A stretch of 64,000 bases of DNA, from NCBI RefSeq assembly GCF_003367235.1, contig NZ_QRGP01000001.1:1984001-2048000 (forward strand), read 5' to 3'. The notes under the pieces were generated by a model, which did not search any database, had not been told where the DNA came from, and saw nothing but the letters and a program-made list of their open reading frames with translations. Below, one piece after another: positions 1 through 8,169 of the stretch. Numbering within the stretch: the first letter of the stretch is position 1; each line of letters opens with the position of its first letter. The DNA is from Sphingorhabdus pulchriflava. GTDB lineage: Bacteria > Pseudomonadota > Alphaproteobacteria > Sphingomonadales > Sphingomonadaceae. The position numbers and the translations under genes were made by a program.

Positions 1-318
1 CAATTTATGTTGGCGGGTATCATCAGTGTAGGCAGCAGGTCGATAGCTCAACTTATCGCCGTCAACCGACACCATTCCGATGAACGGCGCGCTAAGGTCT
101 AACGGAACAGTTGACCTTAGGACTGGATCGATTGAATAGACACGAAAACCGCCTCCGATCCAACGTGAAGCCAAAAAATGGTTCTGCGTCGCCAGTACTG
201 GTGGGTTATAGCGACCCGGGACTGTCCAATCCCCAAAACTCAAAATGCCCGTCTCAGGACCACCTTGTCCAATCTCTTTAAGATCAGACCATCTCGCTTC
301 GTCGGTCGCTTCGCTCAC
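1..318 (-). CDS. Unrecognised protein, N-terminal part, cut by window edge
   Basis: The reverse strand stays open for 106 codons from a GTG at 318-316 to the window edge. The GTG overlaps the glmU stop (TGA at 317-315), a coupling-type overlap, so this is probably the next gene of the glmU operon. The visible product is rich in aromatic residues and contains LSFGDWTVPGRY. It shows no signal peptide or membrane segment. It is not GlmS, which starts MCGI. Base composition is less GC-rich than glmU. An ATG in frame at 75-73 would be a much later start. I recognise no family. Confidence 0.55.
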   Translation of the reverse strand, partial: MSEATDEARWSDLKEIGQGGPETGILSFGDWTVPGRYNPPVLATQNHFLASRWIGGGFRVYSIDPVLRSTVPLDLSAPFIGMVSVDGDKLSYRPAAYTDDTRQHKL

Positions 319-1661
319 CTCTTCTCGGCTTTCTTCTTCCGCATCGCATCGTGGAAGCGATCTGCCCACCCCGGCTTGACCAATTGCTCGGCGCGGACCA
401 TGCGGAGGTCGCCGTCGGCGACGTCGCGTGAAACTGCACTGCCCGCGGCGACAATCGCGTCACGGCCGATCTTCACGGGGGCAATCAGGGCGCTGTTGGA
501 GCCGATAAACGCCCCCTCGCCGATCTCGGTCTTATATTTGAAATAGCCGTCATAATTGCAGGTGATCGTGCCCGCGCCGATATTCGCCTTCGCGCCGATT
601 TCGGCGTCACCCAGATAGGTCAAATGATTTGCTTTGGCACCTTTGCCCAGATGCGCTTTCTTGGTTTCGACGAAATTGCCGATCTTCGCCTTTTCCTCCA
701 GCACCGTGCCGGGGCGGAGCCGGGCGAAGGGGCCGACTTCACAGCCTTCGCCGATTACTGCACCCTCGATATGGCTGTTCGCACGGATCTTCACATTATC
801 GGCCACGCGCACGCCGGGGCCGAAAAACACATTGGGTTCAATCAGCACATCGCGGCCAAGCTGCGTGTCATAGGAAAACCAGACAGTCTCCGGCGCTATC
901 AGGCTGGCGCCATCGGCCATCGCCTGCACGCGACGGCGCTTCTGCCATTCGGCCTCCATCGCCGCCAGTTCGCCGCGGCTGTTGATGCCGGTCACATCAT
1001 AGGGATCCGTCTTGACCACATGGCAATGCCGCCCATCCTGCACCGCGATATTGACGATATCGACGAGATAATATTCGCCCGCCGCATTGTTGTTGGTGAC
1101 GCGTGCGAGCAGCGCAAACAGGTCTTTTGATCGCACCGCCATTAGCCCTGAATTGCACAGCTTGGTCTGGCGCTGTTTTTCGGTCGCATCCTTATGTTCG
1201 ACCATCCATTCGATGCGGTCGCCGGTCGCGACGATGCGACCATATTGCAGCGTGTCTTCGGGTTCAAATCCGAGTACGACGACCTCCGGATTGTCATCGC
1301 TGTGCAGCCGATCAATCATCGCCTGCATCGTCGATGTCGGTACGAAGGGCACGTCGCCATAAAGGATCAGCACATCGCCGTCGAAGTCCTTGAGCGCGCT
1401 CTCCGCCTGCTGCACGGCATGGCCGGTGCCCAGTTGCGGTTCCTGCACAACCGTTTCCGCGCTATCGCCCAGCGCATCGCGAAGTTGATCCGCCTTGTCG
1501 CCCACGACGACAACCTTTTTGGCCGGCTCCAGCGCGTCGACACTCGCCATTAGGTGCATCAGCATCGGGCGGCCCGCTATCGGGTGCAGCACCTTGTGCA
1601 GATCGGATTTCATGCGGGTTCCCTTACCCGCGGCGAGGATGATTGCGGCGATGTTGCTCAT
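315..1661 (-). CDS. glmU: Bifunctional GlcN-1-P acetyltransferase / GlcNAc-1-P uridylyltransferase
   Basis: GlmU makes UDP-GlcNAc for peptidoglycan and lipopolysaccharide: it acetylates glucosamine-1-phosphate and then couples it to UTP, in the cytoplasm. The 448-residue length fits the family. LAAGKGTRM at residues 9-17 is the nucleotide-binding loop of the N-terminal pyrophosphorylase domain, and LILYGDVPFV follows near residue 100. The C-terminal third is a left-handed beta-helix acetyltransferase with hexapeptide repeats. I start at ATG 1661 (MSNIAAIILAAG) because the in-frame upstream extension does not resemble the family. It is transcribed away from gph, and its stop overlaps the downstream edge gene. 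Confidence 0.97.
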   Translation of the reverse strand: MSNIAAIILAAGKGTRMKSDLHKVLHPIAGRPMLMHLMASVDALEPAKKVVVVGDKADQLRDALGDSAETVVQEPQLGTGHAVQQAESALKDFDGDVLILYGDVPFVPTSTMQAMIDRLHSDDNPEVVVLGFEPEDTLQYGRIVATGDRIEWMVEHKDATEKQRQTKLCNSGLMAVRSKDLFALLARVTNNNAAGEYYLVDIVNIAVQDGRHCHVVKTDPYDVTGINSRGELAAMEAEWQKRRRVQAMADGASLIAPETVWFSYDTQLGRDVLIEPNVFFGPGVRVADNVKIRANSHIEGAVIGEGCEVGPFARLRPGTVLEEKAKIGNFVETKKAHLGKGAKANHLTYLGDAEIGAKANIGAGTITCNYDGYFKYKTEIGEGAFIGSNSALIAPVKIGRDAIVAAGSAVSRDVADGDLRMVRAEQLVKPGWADRFHDAMRKKKAEKR

Positions 1662-1731
1662 AGGCGCAGGCTTTAGAAGCAAATGGTTGCAGTTTCCAGA
1701 ATTTGCATACACATCTGCAACTTCAATTTAC

Positions 1732-1806
1732 ACCGAAGCCCTGAGCCTGTCGAAGGGCGTCTCGCCGGACGGATATGCGTCCTTCGACAAGCTCAGGACT
1801 ACGGTT
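1732..1806. repeat. Paired inverted extragenic repeat (REPIN-like)
   Basis: Two ~28-bp arms in opposite orientation (1732-1759 and 1778-1806) enclose an 18-bp spacer, between the divergently transcribed glmU and gph. The core is CCTGAGCCTGTCGAAGG on one arm and CCTTCGACAAGCTCAGG on the other. The same arm sequence frames the GIY-YIG gene at 11815-12203. The right arm ends 5 bp before the gph start, so the hairpin would lie in the gph leader. Confidence 0.85.
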
Positions 1807-1811
1807 ATTAA

Positions 1812-2495
1812 ATGACCCGCCCATTCCCATTCGACATTGTCGGCTTCGATCTTGATGGCACGCTGCTCGATACCAGCATCGAACTTGCCGCCTCGCTAAA
1901 TCATGCGCTGGGAAGCATCGGGCGGCCGCCCATTGCGACCGATGGCGTCAAAGCGCTGGTCGGCATGGGCACGCGCCACATGCTGACTTTGGGGTTGCAA
2001 CAATCGGGCGAAGCAGAGGGAGAGACGATCCGCGCGCTCCACCCCGTGCTGATCGACCATTATCGCGCCAATCTGGGCAGCAATTGCCCGCCCTTCCCCG
2101 GCTTGGTCGACGCCATTGACCAGTTGCAGGCGATGGATGTGAAACTCGCCGTCGTGACCAACAAATTCGAAAGCCTCGCGGTCCAACTGCTCGGCAATGT
2201 CGGGCTGGCAGAGCGGTTCGTCACCATCATCGGCGGCGACACGATGGGGAAAGGCAATGGCAAGCCCAAGCCCGATCCCATCCACGAAATGATTGCGCGC
2301 TGCGGCGGTGGCCGGGCGGCCTATGTTGGCGACTCTATCCACGATGTGCATGCTTCGCGCGCGGCGGGCATTCCGAGCGTTGCGGTGGCCTTCGGCTTCC
2401 TCAGCCAGCCTGCGGAGGAATTGGGCGCCGACGCGGTAATCAACCATTATGATGAGCTAATCGAGAATTTAGAGCTTTTGGGAGCAATCCGATGA
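1812..2495 (+). CDS. gph: Phosphoglycolate phosphatase, HAD family
   Basis: This is a HAD-superfamily phosphatase of the Gph type, which removes phosphate from 2-phosphoglycolate formed during DNA repair or oxygenase activity. The 227-residue product has motif I FDLDGTLLD at residues 12-20 (nucleophile D13, acid D15), motif II VVTNK, the motif III lysine in KPKPDPI, and motif IV YVGDSIHDV. Its helical cap lies between motifs I and II. It begins 5 bp after the extragenic repeat, and its stop overlaps the next ATG (ATGA at 2492-2495), so the two genes are probably co-translated. Exact substrate within the family is inferred. Confidence 0.88.
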   Translation: MTRPFPFDIVGFDLDGTLLDTSIELAASLNHALGSIGRPPIATDGVKALVGMGTRHMLTLGLQQSGEAEGETIRALHPVLIDHYRANLGSNCPPFPGLVDAIDQLQAMDVKLAVVTNKFESLAVQLLGNVGLAERFVTIIGGDTMGKGNGKPKPDPIHEMIARCGGGRAAYVGDSIHDVHASRAAGIPSVAVAFGFLSQPAEELGADAVINHYDELIENLELLGAIR

Positions 2496-2986
2496 CAAAT
2501 GCGCGGAGGTCACTTTGGATCTTATTAGCAACAATTGCCTTTACTTCCCCCGTTCATGCGGATTGGAAAGGTACATCATGGGGGCAACAACCTTCGGACG
2601 TTGAGAGAATCATCGGTGCAAAAGCCAAGAGCATCAGACCGAGCATCAAGGATCGCGAAGGAGTTGGGAAGCTAGGCAATACCTACTTTTTTGTAGATGG
2701 CAGCACCAAATCTACGGCAAATTTTTATTATGACGACCGAGGTTTGAAGAGCATCGAAATTACTTCAAAGTCATCAAAGTGCAACGATGTATTTTCTAAT
2801 TTAACAAAGATTTATGGAAAACACATACGGCACAGCAATCAAACCATTTTGCACCTGTTTATCTGGCATGATGTTGAGCAACACAATCGCATTCGATTGC
2901 TTGTAATTGGCTCCGGTAGTCAATGCTCAACCTATTACGAGCGCTTGGCAGACTATGAAGAGATAGACAAATCGAGCACCAATTAG
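2492..2986 (+). CDS. Secreted protein of unknown function
   Basis: A 164-residue protein with a clear N-terminal signal peptide (hydrophobic stretch about residues 8-20, likely cleavage after HA in PVHA-DWKG). The mature part is soluble, with two cysteines (KCND and SQCST) that could pair in the periplasm. It contains WGQQPSDVERIIG, a pattern also found in small periplasmic proteins of unknown role. The start overlaps the gph stop. Base composition is clearly more AT-rich than gph, and its end converges on the nucleotidyltransferase gene with a 4-bp overlap. I do not recognise the family. Confidence 0.75.
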   Translation: MTNARRSLWILLATIAFTSPVHADWKGTSWGQQPSDVERIIGAKAKSIRPSIKDREGVGKLGNTYFFVDGSTKSTANFYYDDRGLKSIEITSKSSKCNDVFSNLTKIYGKHIRHSNQTILHLFIWHDVEQHNRIRLLVIGSGSQCSTYYERLADYEEIDKSSTN

Positions 2987-3993
2987 TTTCGGCGCCATTT
3001 CGTCCATAAATGCTGCGCCAGCATCAGTGGCGGCATGCGCAGCCAATGCGAGCGAATGTAGAAAATCAGCCGGATGAATTTGCGGGTCGAACGGCCCCAG
3101 CCGTCGCGGGCAGTCAATCGCGCAACATACCATTTATCCTGCCGGTGCCAGCCGGCCCAATCCGTCGGGATTTCGGTTCCATAAAGCTGGTGCGCAAGCC
3201 GGACGGCGCGTTCGACCGGTTCGGAGAGCTGGTGGCGCGCCGCACGCTCGCGCAGTTGCGCCCAGAATTCAGGGCTGGAAAATTCGCTCAAAAGGCAATG
3301 GATGTCCCAGAGATTTCTGAGCCCCCCCGCCAAATCGCCATCGGCAAAGAGGTGAGCGGCGCTGTGGCAAATCATATCGGCGTTTGAGAGCACGTAAAGC
3401 CCGGAACCAATCTGTCGTGCTTCTACCAACATCCCGTCAGCATCCGGCCTTCGCCTTGCGGTCAGTGGCAGGATGGTGTGGTGCACATCGATCATCCGGT
3501 CGCGTTCCTTGTGGATCAGCGGCGGCAGTTCGTGCATGTGGTCGCGGTAGTAAGCATCGTCATAAGGGTCAGGCTTCACCCATTCCCAACCGGCGGCGAG
3601 CAATCCCTGCTCAACCTCTGGCAAATCTTTGCGAGCAACCAAAATGTCGAGATCGCCGATATGTCGCCCCCCGCCAGCATTCAGACCAGCCGCGACATAG
3701 GCCGTGCCCTTCAGAAGCACGACCTTGCCTTCATAGCCGGTCAAAGCGCGCCGGGCAGAGTCCGCTTCCCACAAAGCTGAGCGGCGCTGATAGTCGGCAT
3801 TGATGTGCGCTTCTGCAAGGATTTCTGCGACCTTTGAAGGAACCGATTCAGATTTGAGTCGCTCTGCAAGCGTTCCAACCAACTGTTCGGTACGCGCCAT
3901 CGAGAGCAATTCGGTCCAGCCCTGTGCATCCAGATCGCGTGTCGTCGCGGGATCGCGGAGCGCATCGACCAGCAATATGGCGTCGCGGCTCAT
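2983..3993 (-). CDS. Nucleotidyltransferase-family protein of an HPr-rel-A type cassette
   Basis: The protein fits the uncharacterised nucleotidyltransferase family (NTP_transf_5). The signature is LLKGTAY followed by GRHIGDLDILV, where the two acidic residues of DLDIL would bind metal as in polymerase-beta-like transferases. A histidine-rich helical region (HMHELPP, DVHHTIL) follows. No signal peptide is present, so it should act in the cytoplasm. I start at ATG 3993, which overlaps the TGA of the HprK-like gene; a start five codons earlier is possible. Family members accompany HprK-like kinases in this cassette type and in some lasso-peptide clusters, which suggests peptide or protein tailoring, but the reaction is unknown. 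Confidence 0.8.
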   Translation of the reverse strand: MSRDAILLVDALRDPATTRDLDAQGWTELLSMARTEQLVGTLAERLKSESVPSKVAEILAEAHINADYQRRSALWEADSARRALTGYEGKVVLLKGTAYVAAGLNAGGGRHIGDLDILVARKDLPEVEQGLLAAGWEWVKPDPYDDAYYRDHMHELPPLIHKERDRMIDVHHTILPLTARRRPDADGMLVEARQIGSGLYVLSNADMICHSAAHLFADGDLAGGLRNLWDIHCLLSEFSSPEFWAQLRERAARHQLSEPVERAVRLAHQLYGTEIPTDWAGWHRQDKWYVARLTARDGWGRSTRKFIRLIFYIRSHWLRMPPLMLAQHLWTKWRRN

Positions 3994-4844
3994 GCCAGCC
4001 GCTCCCACAGCTTTTCGACCAGCGCGATGGCCTCTTCGCCCGACTGATAATCGATCGCGCGCGATGGCACCGACCTGACGAAGCCGGTCAAAGTGGTGAA
4101 GCCCGCCTCGCCCAGCGCGACATAGTTGGTCGACGCTTGCGTCAGCCGCATGAAGGTCTCGCCCGGCGCCACCTCGCGCACCGCACCGGGATAGCCATAA
4201 CGCGGAAAGAGCAGCAATGCAGAGGTGCCACTCTGCCCCATCCGCGCAATGGCATCCGACGGCGGAACCATGTGGCGGATATCGCCTTTGGGCGTTCCCG
4301 CCAGCAGTGGCCCAAAGCGACCGTCGGGCTGCGCTAATAGCATCGCAGCAATCGCGCTATTCTTCAGGCTGATAAGACGCGGGAACGGCACCGCATCCCC
4401 CGTCATCGGATCAAGCAGTACAAATTCGTCGCCCAGAAACCGCCAGCCTTGTGACCCCAGCAAGGCCGACAGTGTCGATTTCCCCGATCCCGACTGGCCG
4501 GTCATCACCAGCACCCGTCCGTCGCGCTCAACCGCGCTGGCGTGCAGCAACAAATGCCGTCGCCAACCGAGCGCCATTTGCAGGTTCATCGCCATCTCGG
4601 CAGCGAGCAATCCCTGCTCCAGCGGCAACGGCGCTGCATCGGGCAGCATATAATCGCCACCGATGGCAACCGACGGTCGCAGCCACCTCCGCAGCCAGCC
4701 GGTAGGCTCCAGCCGCACAGTGAAGTCGGTGAAATCGGGCTGCGGATAGTCGCGGTAAAGCTCCACCATTTGGTCGATAGGTGCCCGCCATGCCGAACCG
4801 ATCCTGAAGGCTGCAGGCCCCACCTGAACGCGAAACTCATGCAT
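3990..4844 (-). CDS. HprK-related kinase A
   Basis: A P-loop kinase related to the C-terminal half of HPr kinase. In the 284-residue form starting at 4844 (MHEFRVQVG), Walker A GQSGSGKST is at about residues 116-124, preceded by the LHASAV strand and followed by FLGDEFVLLD, which matches the HprK metal-binding region. There is no separate N-terminal HprK domain, and no PTS sugar system is visible nearby, so HPr is an unlikely substrate. The start overlaps the PqqD-like stop and the stop overlaps the nucleotidyltransferase start, so the three are one translationally coupled operon. The target is unknown. Confidence 0.85.
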   Translation of the reverse strand: MHEFRVQVGPAAFRIGSAWRAPIDQMVELYRDYPQPDFTDFTVRLEPTGWLRRWLRPSVAIGGDYMLPDAAPLPLEQGLLAAEMAMNLQMALGWRRHLLLHASAVERDGRVLVMTGQSGSGKSTLSALLGSQGWRFLGDEFVLLDPMTGDAVPFPRLISLKNSAIAAMLLAQPDGRFGPLLAGTPKGDIRHMVPPSDAIARMGQSGTSALLLFPRYGYPGAVREVAPGETFMRLTQASTNYVALGEAGFTTLTGFVRSVPSRAIDYQSGEEAIALVEKLWERLA

Positions 4845-5139
4845 TGCTGCTGCGCTCCACCAGCCCAAGCTCGGCAAGTTCCTCCAGCCGTTCGGTGATC
4901 AAGGCGACCGCATCATCCTGCCCGCCCAGTTCAAAACTGGCCGCCAATCGCGACGCCAGCATTGCGACACTAACCGCATCACTACCCATCGCTTCGAGCA
5001 TCTGCGGTACTGGCTCGCCGACCAAATGCGTGATGCCAGAACGCCGCTGATAAATCAGCGTCATCATGTCGAGCGGTTCGACAATGCGGGCGTCGGCGGG
5101 TTCTGCCAAATAAAGGGTTTCGGAATTGGCCACGGCCAA
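4837..5139 (-). CDS. PqqD-like protein of the HPr-rel-A system
   Basis: A 100-residue PqqD-like protein. PqqD-type winged-helix domains bind the leader of a modified peptide and present it to the modifying enzyme. The pattern fits the family: an N-terminal two-strand part with IVEPLDMMTLIYQRRSG, then VSVAMLASRLAASF and a C-terminal helix ERLEELAELGLVERS. It is the first gene of the coupled trio with the HprK-like kinase and nucleotidyltransferase. No canonical short precursor peptide lies in the 38-bp gap upstream; the Tat-signal protein just beyond is the nearest candidate partner. Confidence 0.82.
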   Translation of the reverse strand: MAVANSETLYLAEPADARIVEPLDMMTLIYQRRSGITHLVGEPVPQMLEAMGSDAVSVAMLASRLAASFELGGQDDAVALITERLEELAELGLVERSSNA

Positions 5140-5177
5140 GGCCTAATACAGCCGCGTTAAAATTCAATCGGCAAGGA

Positions 5178-5579
5178 TCAGCGCGGCATCTGCAGCGAGG
5201 CGAAACAGGTAAACCCGCTCTGCCCGGCCTGCAGGCGGCGGATGTAATTCACATAGGCCTGGCTCTGCTCATAGGTCGTTCCCGGCAGCGTCTGGCCCGA
5301 AAGCGCACGCTTCACTTCTTCACCGCTGAATTTCTGGCCTGTGGCAACGAAGGAGCCCGGGGTATCGGGCGCGACCAGATTTCCCGTTGCGTCGATATTC
5401 ATCCCCGTGCCGTGCGGCCCCGGAACCGGAATTTCGCAGTTGAGGACCGAACCCGCGGTCTGGGCAAGCGCGGGACGCACCGACACCACCGTCGCAACAC
5501 CCGCGGCACCCAGCATCAACGCACGACGACGCGTCGGCATCTGGATCGGGTCGTTCTTTTCGGGTGTATCGCCGCTCAT
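5178..5579 (-). CDS. Small Tat-exported protein of unknown function
   Basis: A 133-residue protein with a twin-arginine signal: PTRRRALMLGAAGVATVV at residues 15-32, with likely cleavage after ALA before QTAG. The mature part is about 90 residues, with cysteines in VLNCEIPVPGP and FTCFAS that may form a disulfide, and many Gly/Pro/Thr residues. It lies 38 bp upstream of the PqqD-like gene on the same strand, so co-expression is likely. Being small, exported and next to a PqqD/kinase/nucleotidyltransferase trio makes it a candidate target or partner, but that is inference. No family recognised. Confidence 0.7.
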   Translation of the reverse strand: MSGDTPEKNDPIQMPTRRRALMLGAAGVATVVSVRPALAQTAGSVLNCEIPVPGPHGTGMNIDATGNLVAPDTPGSFVATGQKFSGEEVKRALSGQTLPGTTYEQSQAYVNYIRRLQAGQSGFTCFASLQMPR

Positions 5580-5628
5580 ACCAAGCCCTTAGCAATATCG
5601 GCGCAGGAATCCACTGCTCGAATTGTAA

Positions 5629-5660
5629 AGGCTGCCCCGCGTCTTGGAACGGGACAGCCT
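5629..5660 (-). terminator. Possible hairpin terminator after the porin gene
   Basis: Arms AGGCTGCCCCG (5629-5639) and CGGGACAGCCT (5650-5660) pair with one mismatch around a 10-nt loop, just after the minus-strand porin stop. The T-run on the reading strand is short, so termination strength is uncertain. Confidence 0.5.
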
Positions 5661-5685
5661 GCATTCAAAGGTTAAACGCAGTGCA

Positions 5686-7047
5686 TCAGAAATCGATCTG
5701 CGCGCGCATCCCGAAAACGTCCGCCGAATAATCGCCGTCACCGCCTGCAAGGACAGCCGCGTCGGTCAATTCAAGGTGGCCGTAATTGGCCATGAAGCGC
5801 ACATATTCGGTCGGGGTCCAGACTAGTGACAAGCCATAAGTCTGCTGTTTGCCGCCAACAATGACGTCGTCCGAAAGGTCGACCCAGTCATAGCGAGCGT
5901 TGACCTGAACCGCGCCGATACCGCCTTTGCCCAGCGGGTTAGAGGGTTTGGTCCGGTCGACCACGCCACCCTTATAGGCGAGTGAATCCTTGGTCAGGAA
6001 GTAACCGACTTCGGCATAACCACCATTGAAGGTCGGGTCGGCAAAGGCTCCGATCCGCTTGGCAGTCAGCCAGTGGCTTTCCGCACTTGCATGGAAACGG
6101 CCATTGCTCGCCAAGGCTTCAACGCCGAAACTGTCCTCACCGTTCGCCAGGAACCCGCGGGTATCGACGAAACGCGTGTCGGTGGTGCGGGTAAACGGGC
6201 GGGCGCGATAGCGCGCGGTGCTCGAAAAATCATTGAAACGGCGGCTGTGGCCCGATGCGCCGAGGTGCAACTGTGTATTTCCAAGCTTGGGCATGAACAC
6301 GATGCGGCCGTCAAAGCTGCGGCTGTTGTTGGAGCCATCGCCATTGAGGTCAGCGGCATTGTCAGCGAAAATGCCGCCCTGCAGCAGCACATTTTTGCCT
6401 GCATAAGTCGCAGACAGGCCGACACGCCGTTCGAACCCGAAGGCACCATGATAAGCGGCACGCTCGTTGAAGCTGGTGAACAGGTCGCTCGTCAGCTCTT
6501 CCAGACCCCAGAAGGGCTTGTGCTGGCCAAGGGTTATCGTCAGTTCCTTATTCGCCTTGTATGTCAGGTACATGTCGGTCAGTTCAGCCGAACCGCTGCC
6601 GATATCGGCTTCGACGCGGTACCCGAAACCGCCGGGTATGGTGCCGTCGATACCGAATTGTGCACGGCGTACCCGCGCCGTGGTGCCAAGGCTGTTGGTC
6701 GCGATGGTGTCCGACGGGTTGATCGAAGCGGCGTCGATCTGAAGGCGACCGCGCGGCTTGAAGCTCCAACCGCCCTCACCCTTTATCTCGGGCGCGCCCT
6801 TCCAGGAAATTTCGGCAGCAGGCTTCTTTTCAGTGGCAGCGGCAGCCACCGGGGCGGGTGCAGGTGCAGGCGTCGCCGCTACCTTTTCAACCTTGGCCGA
6901 CAGCTCGGCCAGTTGCGCTTTCAACGCGGCAACTTCGGCCCGCAGCACCTCCATCTCGGCGTCGTTCGATTGTGCGAGCGCCGGATTGGAAACCAACATG
7001 GCGGCTGTGGCGGCGCTGCCGAGCAGCAATTTGCGTGCGAATTTCAT
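5686..7047 (-). CDS. Phosphate-selective porin O/P family outer membrane protein
   Basis: A 453-residue outer membrane beta-barrel of the OprO/OprP type. It has a signal peptide (LLLGSAATAAMLVSNPALA, cleavage before QSND), then a coiled coil at about residues 30-58 (EMEVLRAEVAALKAQLAEL) and an Ala/Pro linker. The barrel follows (ISWKGAPEIKGEGGWSFKPR, RRAQFGIDG, AELTDMYLTY, ITLGQHKPFWGLEEL) and ends with the terminal Phe typical of OMP insertion (MRAQIDF). The family forms trimers that pass anions or small organic acids; substrate cannot be read from sequence. It is a single gene with its own leader and a hairpin after it. Confidence 0.9.
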   Translation of the reverse strand: MKFARKLLLGSAATAAMLVSNPALAQSNDAEMEVLRAEVAALKAQLAELSAKVEKVAATPAPAPAPVAAAATEKKPAAEISWKGAPEIKGEGGWSFKPRGRLQIDAASINPSDTIATNSLGTTARVRRAQFGIDGTIPGGFGYRVEADIGSGSAELTDMYLTYKANKELTITLGQHKPFWGLEELTSDLFTSFNERAAYHGAFGFERRVGLSATYAGKNVLLQGGIFADNAADLNGDGSNNSRSFDGRIVFMPKLGNTQLHLGASGHSRRFNDFSSTARYRARPFTRTTDTRFVDTRGFLANGEDSFGVEALASNGRFHASAESHWLTAKRIGAFADPTFNGGYAEVGYFLTKDSLAYKGGVVDRTKPSNPLGKGGIGAVQVNARYDWVDLSDDVIVGGKQQTYGLSLVWTPTEYVRFMANYGHLELTDAAVLAGGDGDYSADVFGMRAQIDF

Positions 7048-7155
7048 GTCGGTCCCTTTTCCTTCCCCGAATCACCGTGACAAAATGATTGCCAATTCGC
7101 GTCGTCTTTATGACGGCAATAAGTAGCTTTTGTTACAGTCACCAAATTCCACCGC

Positions 7156-7171
7156 TTTACGCTTGCGTAAA
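7156..7171. promoter_or_regulatory. Palindrome upstream of the SDR gene
   Basis: TTTACGCTTGCGTAAA is a perfect 6+6 inverted repeat with a 4-nt centre, in the 210-bp gap between the divergent porin and SDR genes; ACGTAAG follows directly. It resembles operators seen upstream of fatty-acid or branched-chain catabolic genes. The binding protein is unknown. Confidence 0.45.
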
Positions 7172-7263
7172 CGTAAGGGTCGTGCCAATCCGCGCCCCGC
7201 AAATTCCCGGGGTTTGGAGTCGCTTTTCGGCGTCTGTGTACCCCTTAATTCTGGAGCATGAAA

Positions 7264-8169
7264 ATGACCATCAACTTCAAGGATAAAGTCGCCATTGTGA
7301 CCGGTGCGGGCGGCGGACTGGGCCGTGCCTATGCACTCGAACTCGCCAAGCGCGGGGCAAAGGTTGTCGTGAACGACCTCGGCGGATCACGCGACGGCAC
7401 GGGCCATTCGGATGCCGCACTCAAAGTGGTTGAAGAAATCAAGGCGGCTGGCGGTGAAGCGATGTCGAATGGCGGCAGTGTCACCGAATATGAGCAGATG
7501 GTCGAAATGGTCGCCAAGGCGAAGGAAGCCTGGGGCGGCGTCCACATCCTGATCAACAATGCCGGCATCTTGCGCGACAAGAGCTTCACCAAGATGGAAA
7601 TGGCCGACTGGAAACTGGTCGTCGACGTCCATCTCAACGGCTCGGCCAACTGCACCAAGGCGGTCTGGGATCTGATGCGCGAACAAAATTATGGCCGCAT
7701 CCTGATGACTGCATCATCAACCGGCCTGTACGGCAATTTTGGCCAGACCAACTATGGCGCCGCCAAACTCGGCCTCGCCGGCTTCACCAAGTCGCTCTAT
7801 CTTGAAGGCGCAAAGTACAACGTGAAATGCAACACGCTGGCCCCGATCGCGGCGACCCGCATGACCGAAGACATTCTGCCGCCCGCGGCTTTCGCAATGT
7901 TCGATCCGGTCAATGTCGTTCCGGCGGCTCTCTTCCTCGTTTCCGAAGATGCGCCTGCCAATGTTATCATGGGCGCAGGTGCGGGCTTCTTCCACACCGC
8001 CAACGTCACCATGACGCAGGGCGCGCTGCTGGAAGGTGACGATCTGTCGCCCGAAGGTGTGGCCGCAAACTTTGCCAAGATCAGCGACCGCACCGGCGAA
8101 ATCGTTCCCCAGTCGGGTGGCGAACAGTCGATGCAGGCGATGAAGCTGCTGCAGGCAAAGGCTGGCTAA
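7264..8169 (+). CDS. SDR-family dehydrogenase, (3R)-hydroxyacyl-CoA dehydrogenase-like
   Basis: A classical short-chain dehydrogenase in the style of the dehydrogenase unit of peroxisomal multifunctional enzyme type 2, which oxidises 3-hydroxyacyl-CoA with NAD(P). It has the cofactor loop TGAGGGLGRAYAL near residue 14, the NNAG motif, and the catalytic Ser and Tyr-x3-Lys in MTASSTGLYGNFGQTNYGAAK. The C-terminal extension after the core is typical of this subgroup. I start at ATG 7264, which is 7 nt after GGAG (7253-7256); ATG 7258 is in frame but only 1 nt from that site. The stop overlaps the convergent TetR gene by 4 bp. Confidence 0.88.
   Translation: MTINFKDKVAIVTGAGGGLGRAYALELAKRGAKVVVNDLGGSRDGTGHSDAALKVVEEIKAAGGEAMSNGGSVTEYEQMVEMVAKAKEAWGGVHILINNAGILRDKSFTKMEMADWKLVVDVHLNGSANCTKAVWDLMREQNYGRILMTASSTGLYGNFGQTNYGAAKLGLAGFTKSLYLEGAKYNVKCNTLAPIAATRMTEDILPPAAFAMFDPVNVVPAALFLVSEDAPANVIMGAGAGFFHTANVTMTQGALLEGDDLSPEGVAANFAKISDRTGEIVPQSGGEQSMQAMKLLQAKAG

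Noticed and set aside
6073-7080. Open frame of 335 codons on the plus strand opposite the porin gene
   Set aside because: It is antisense to a gene with signal peptide, coiled coil and barrel motifs, and its product has no recognisable domain; long antisense frames are common in GC-rich DNA.
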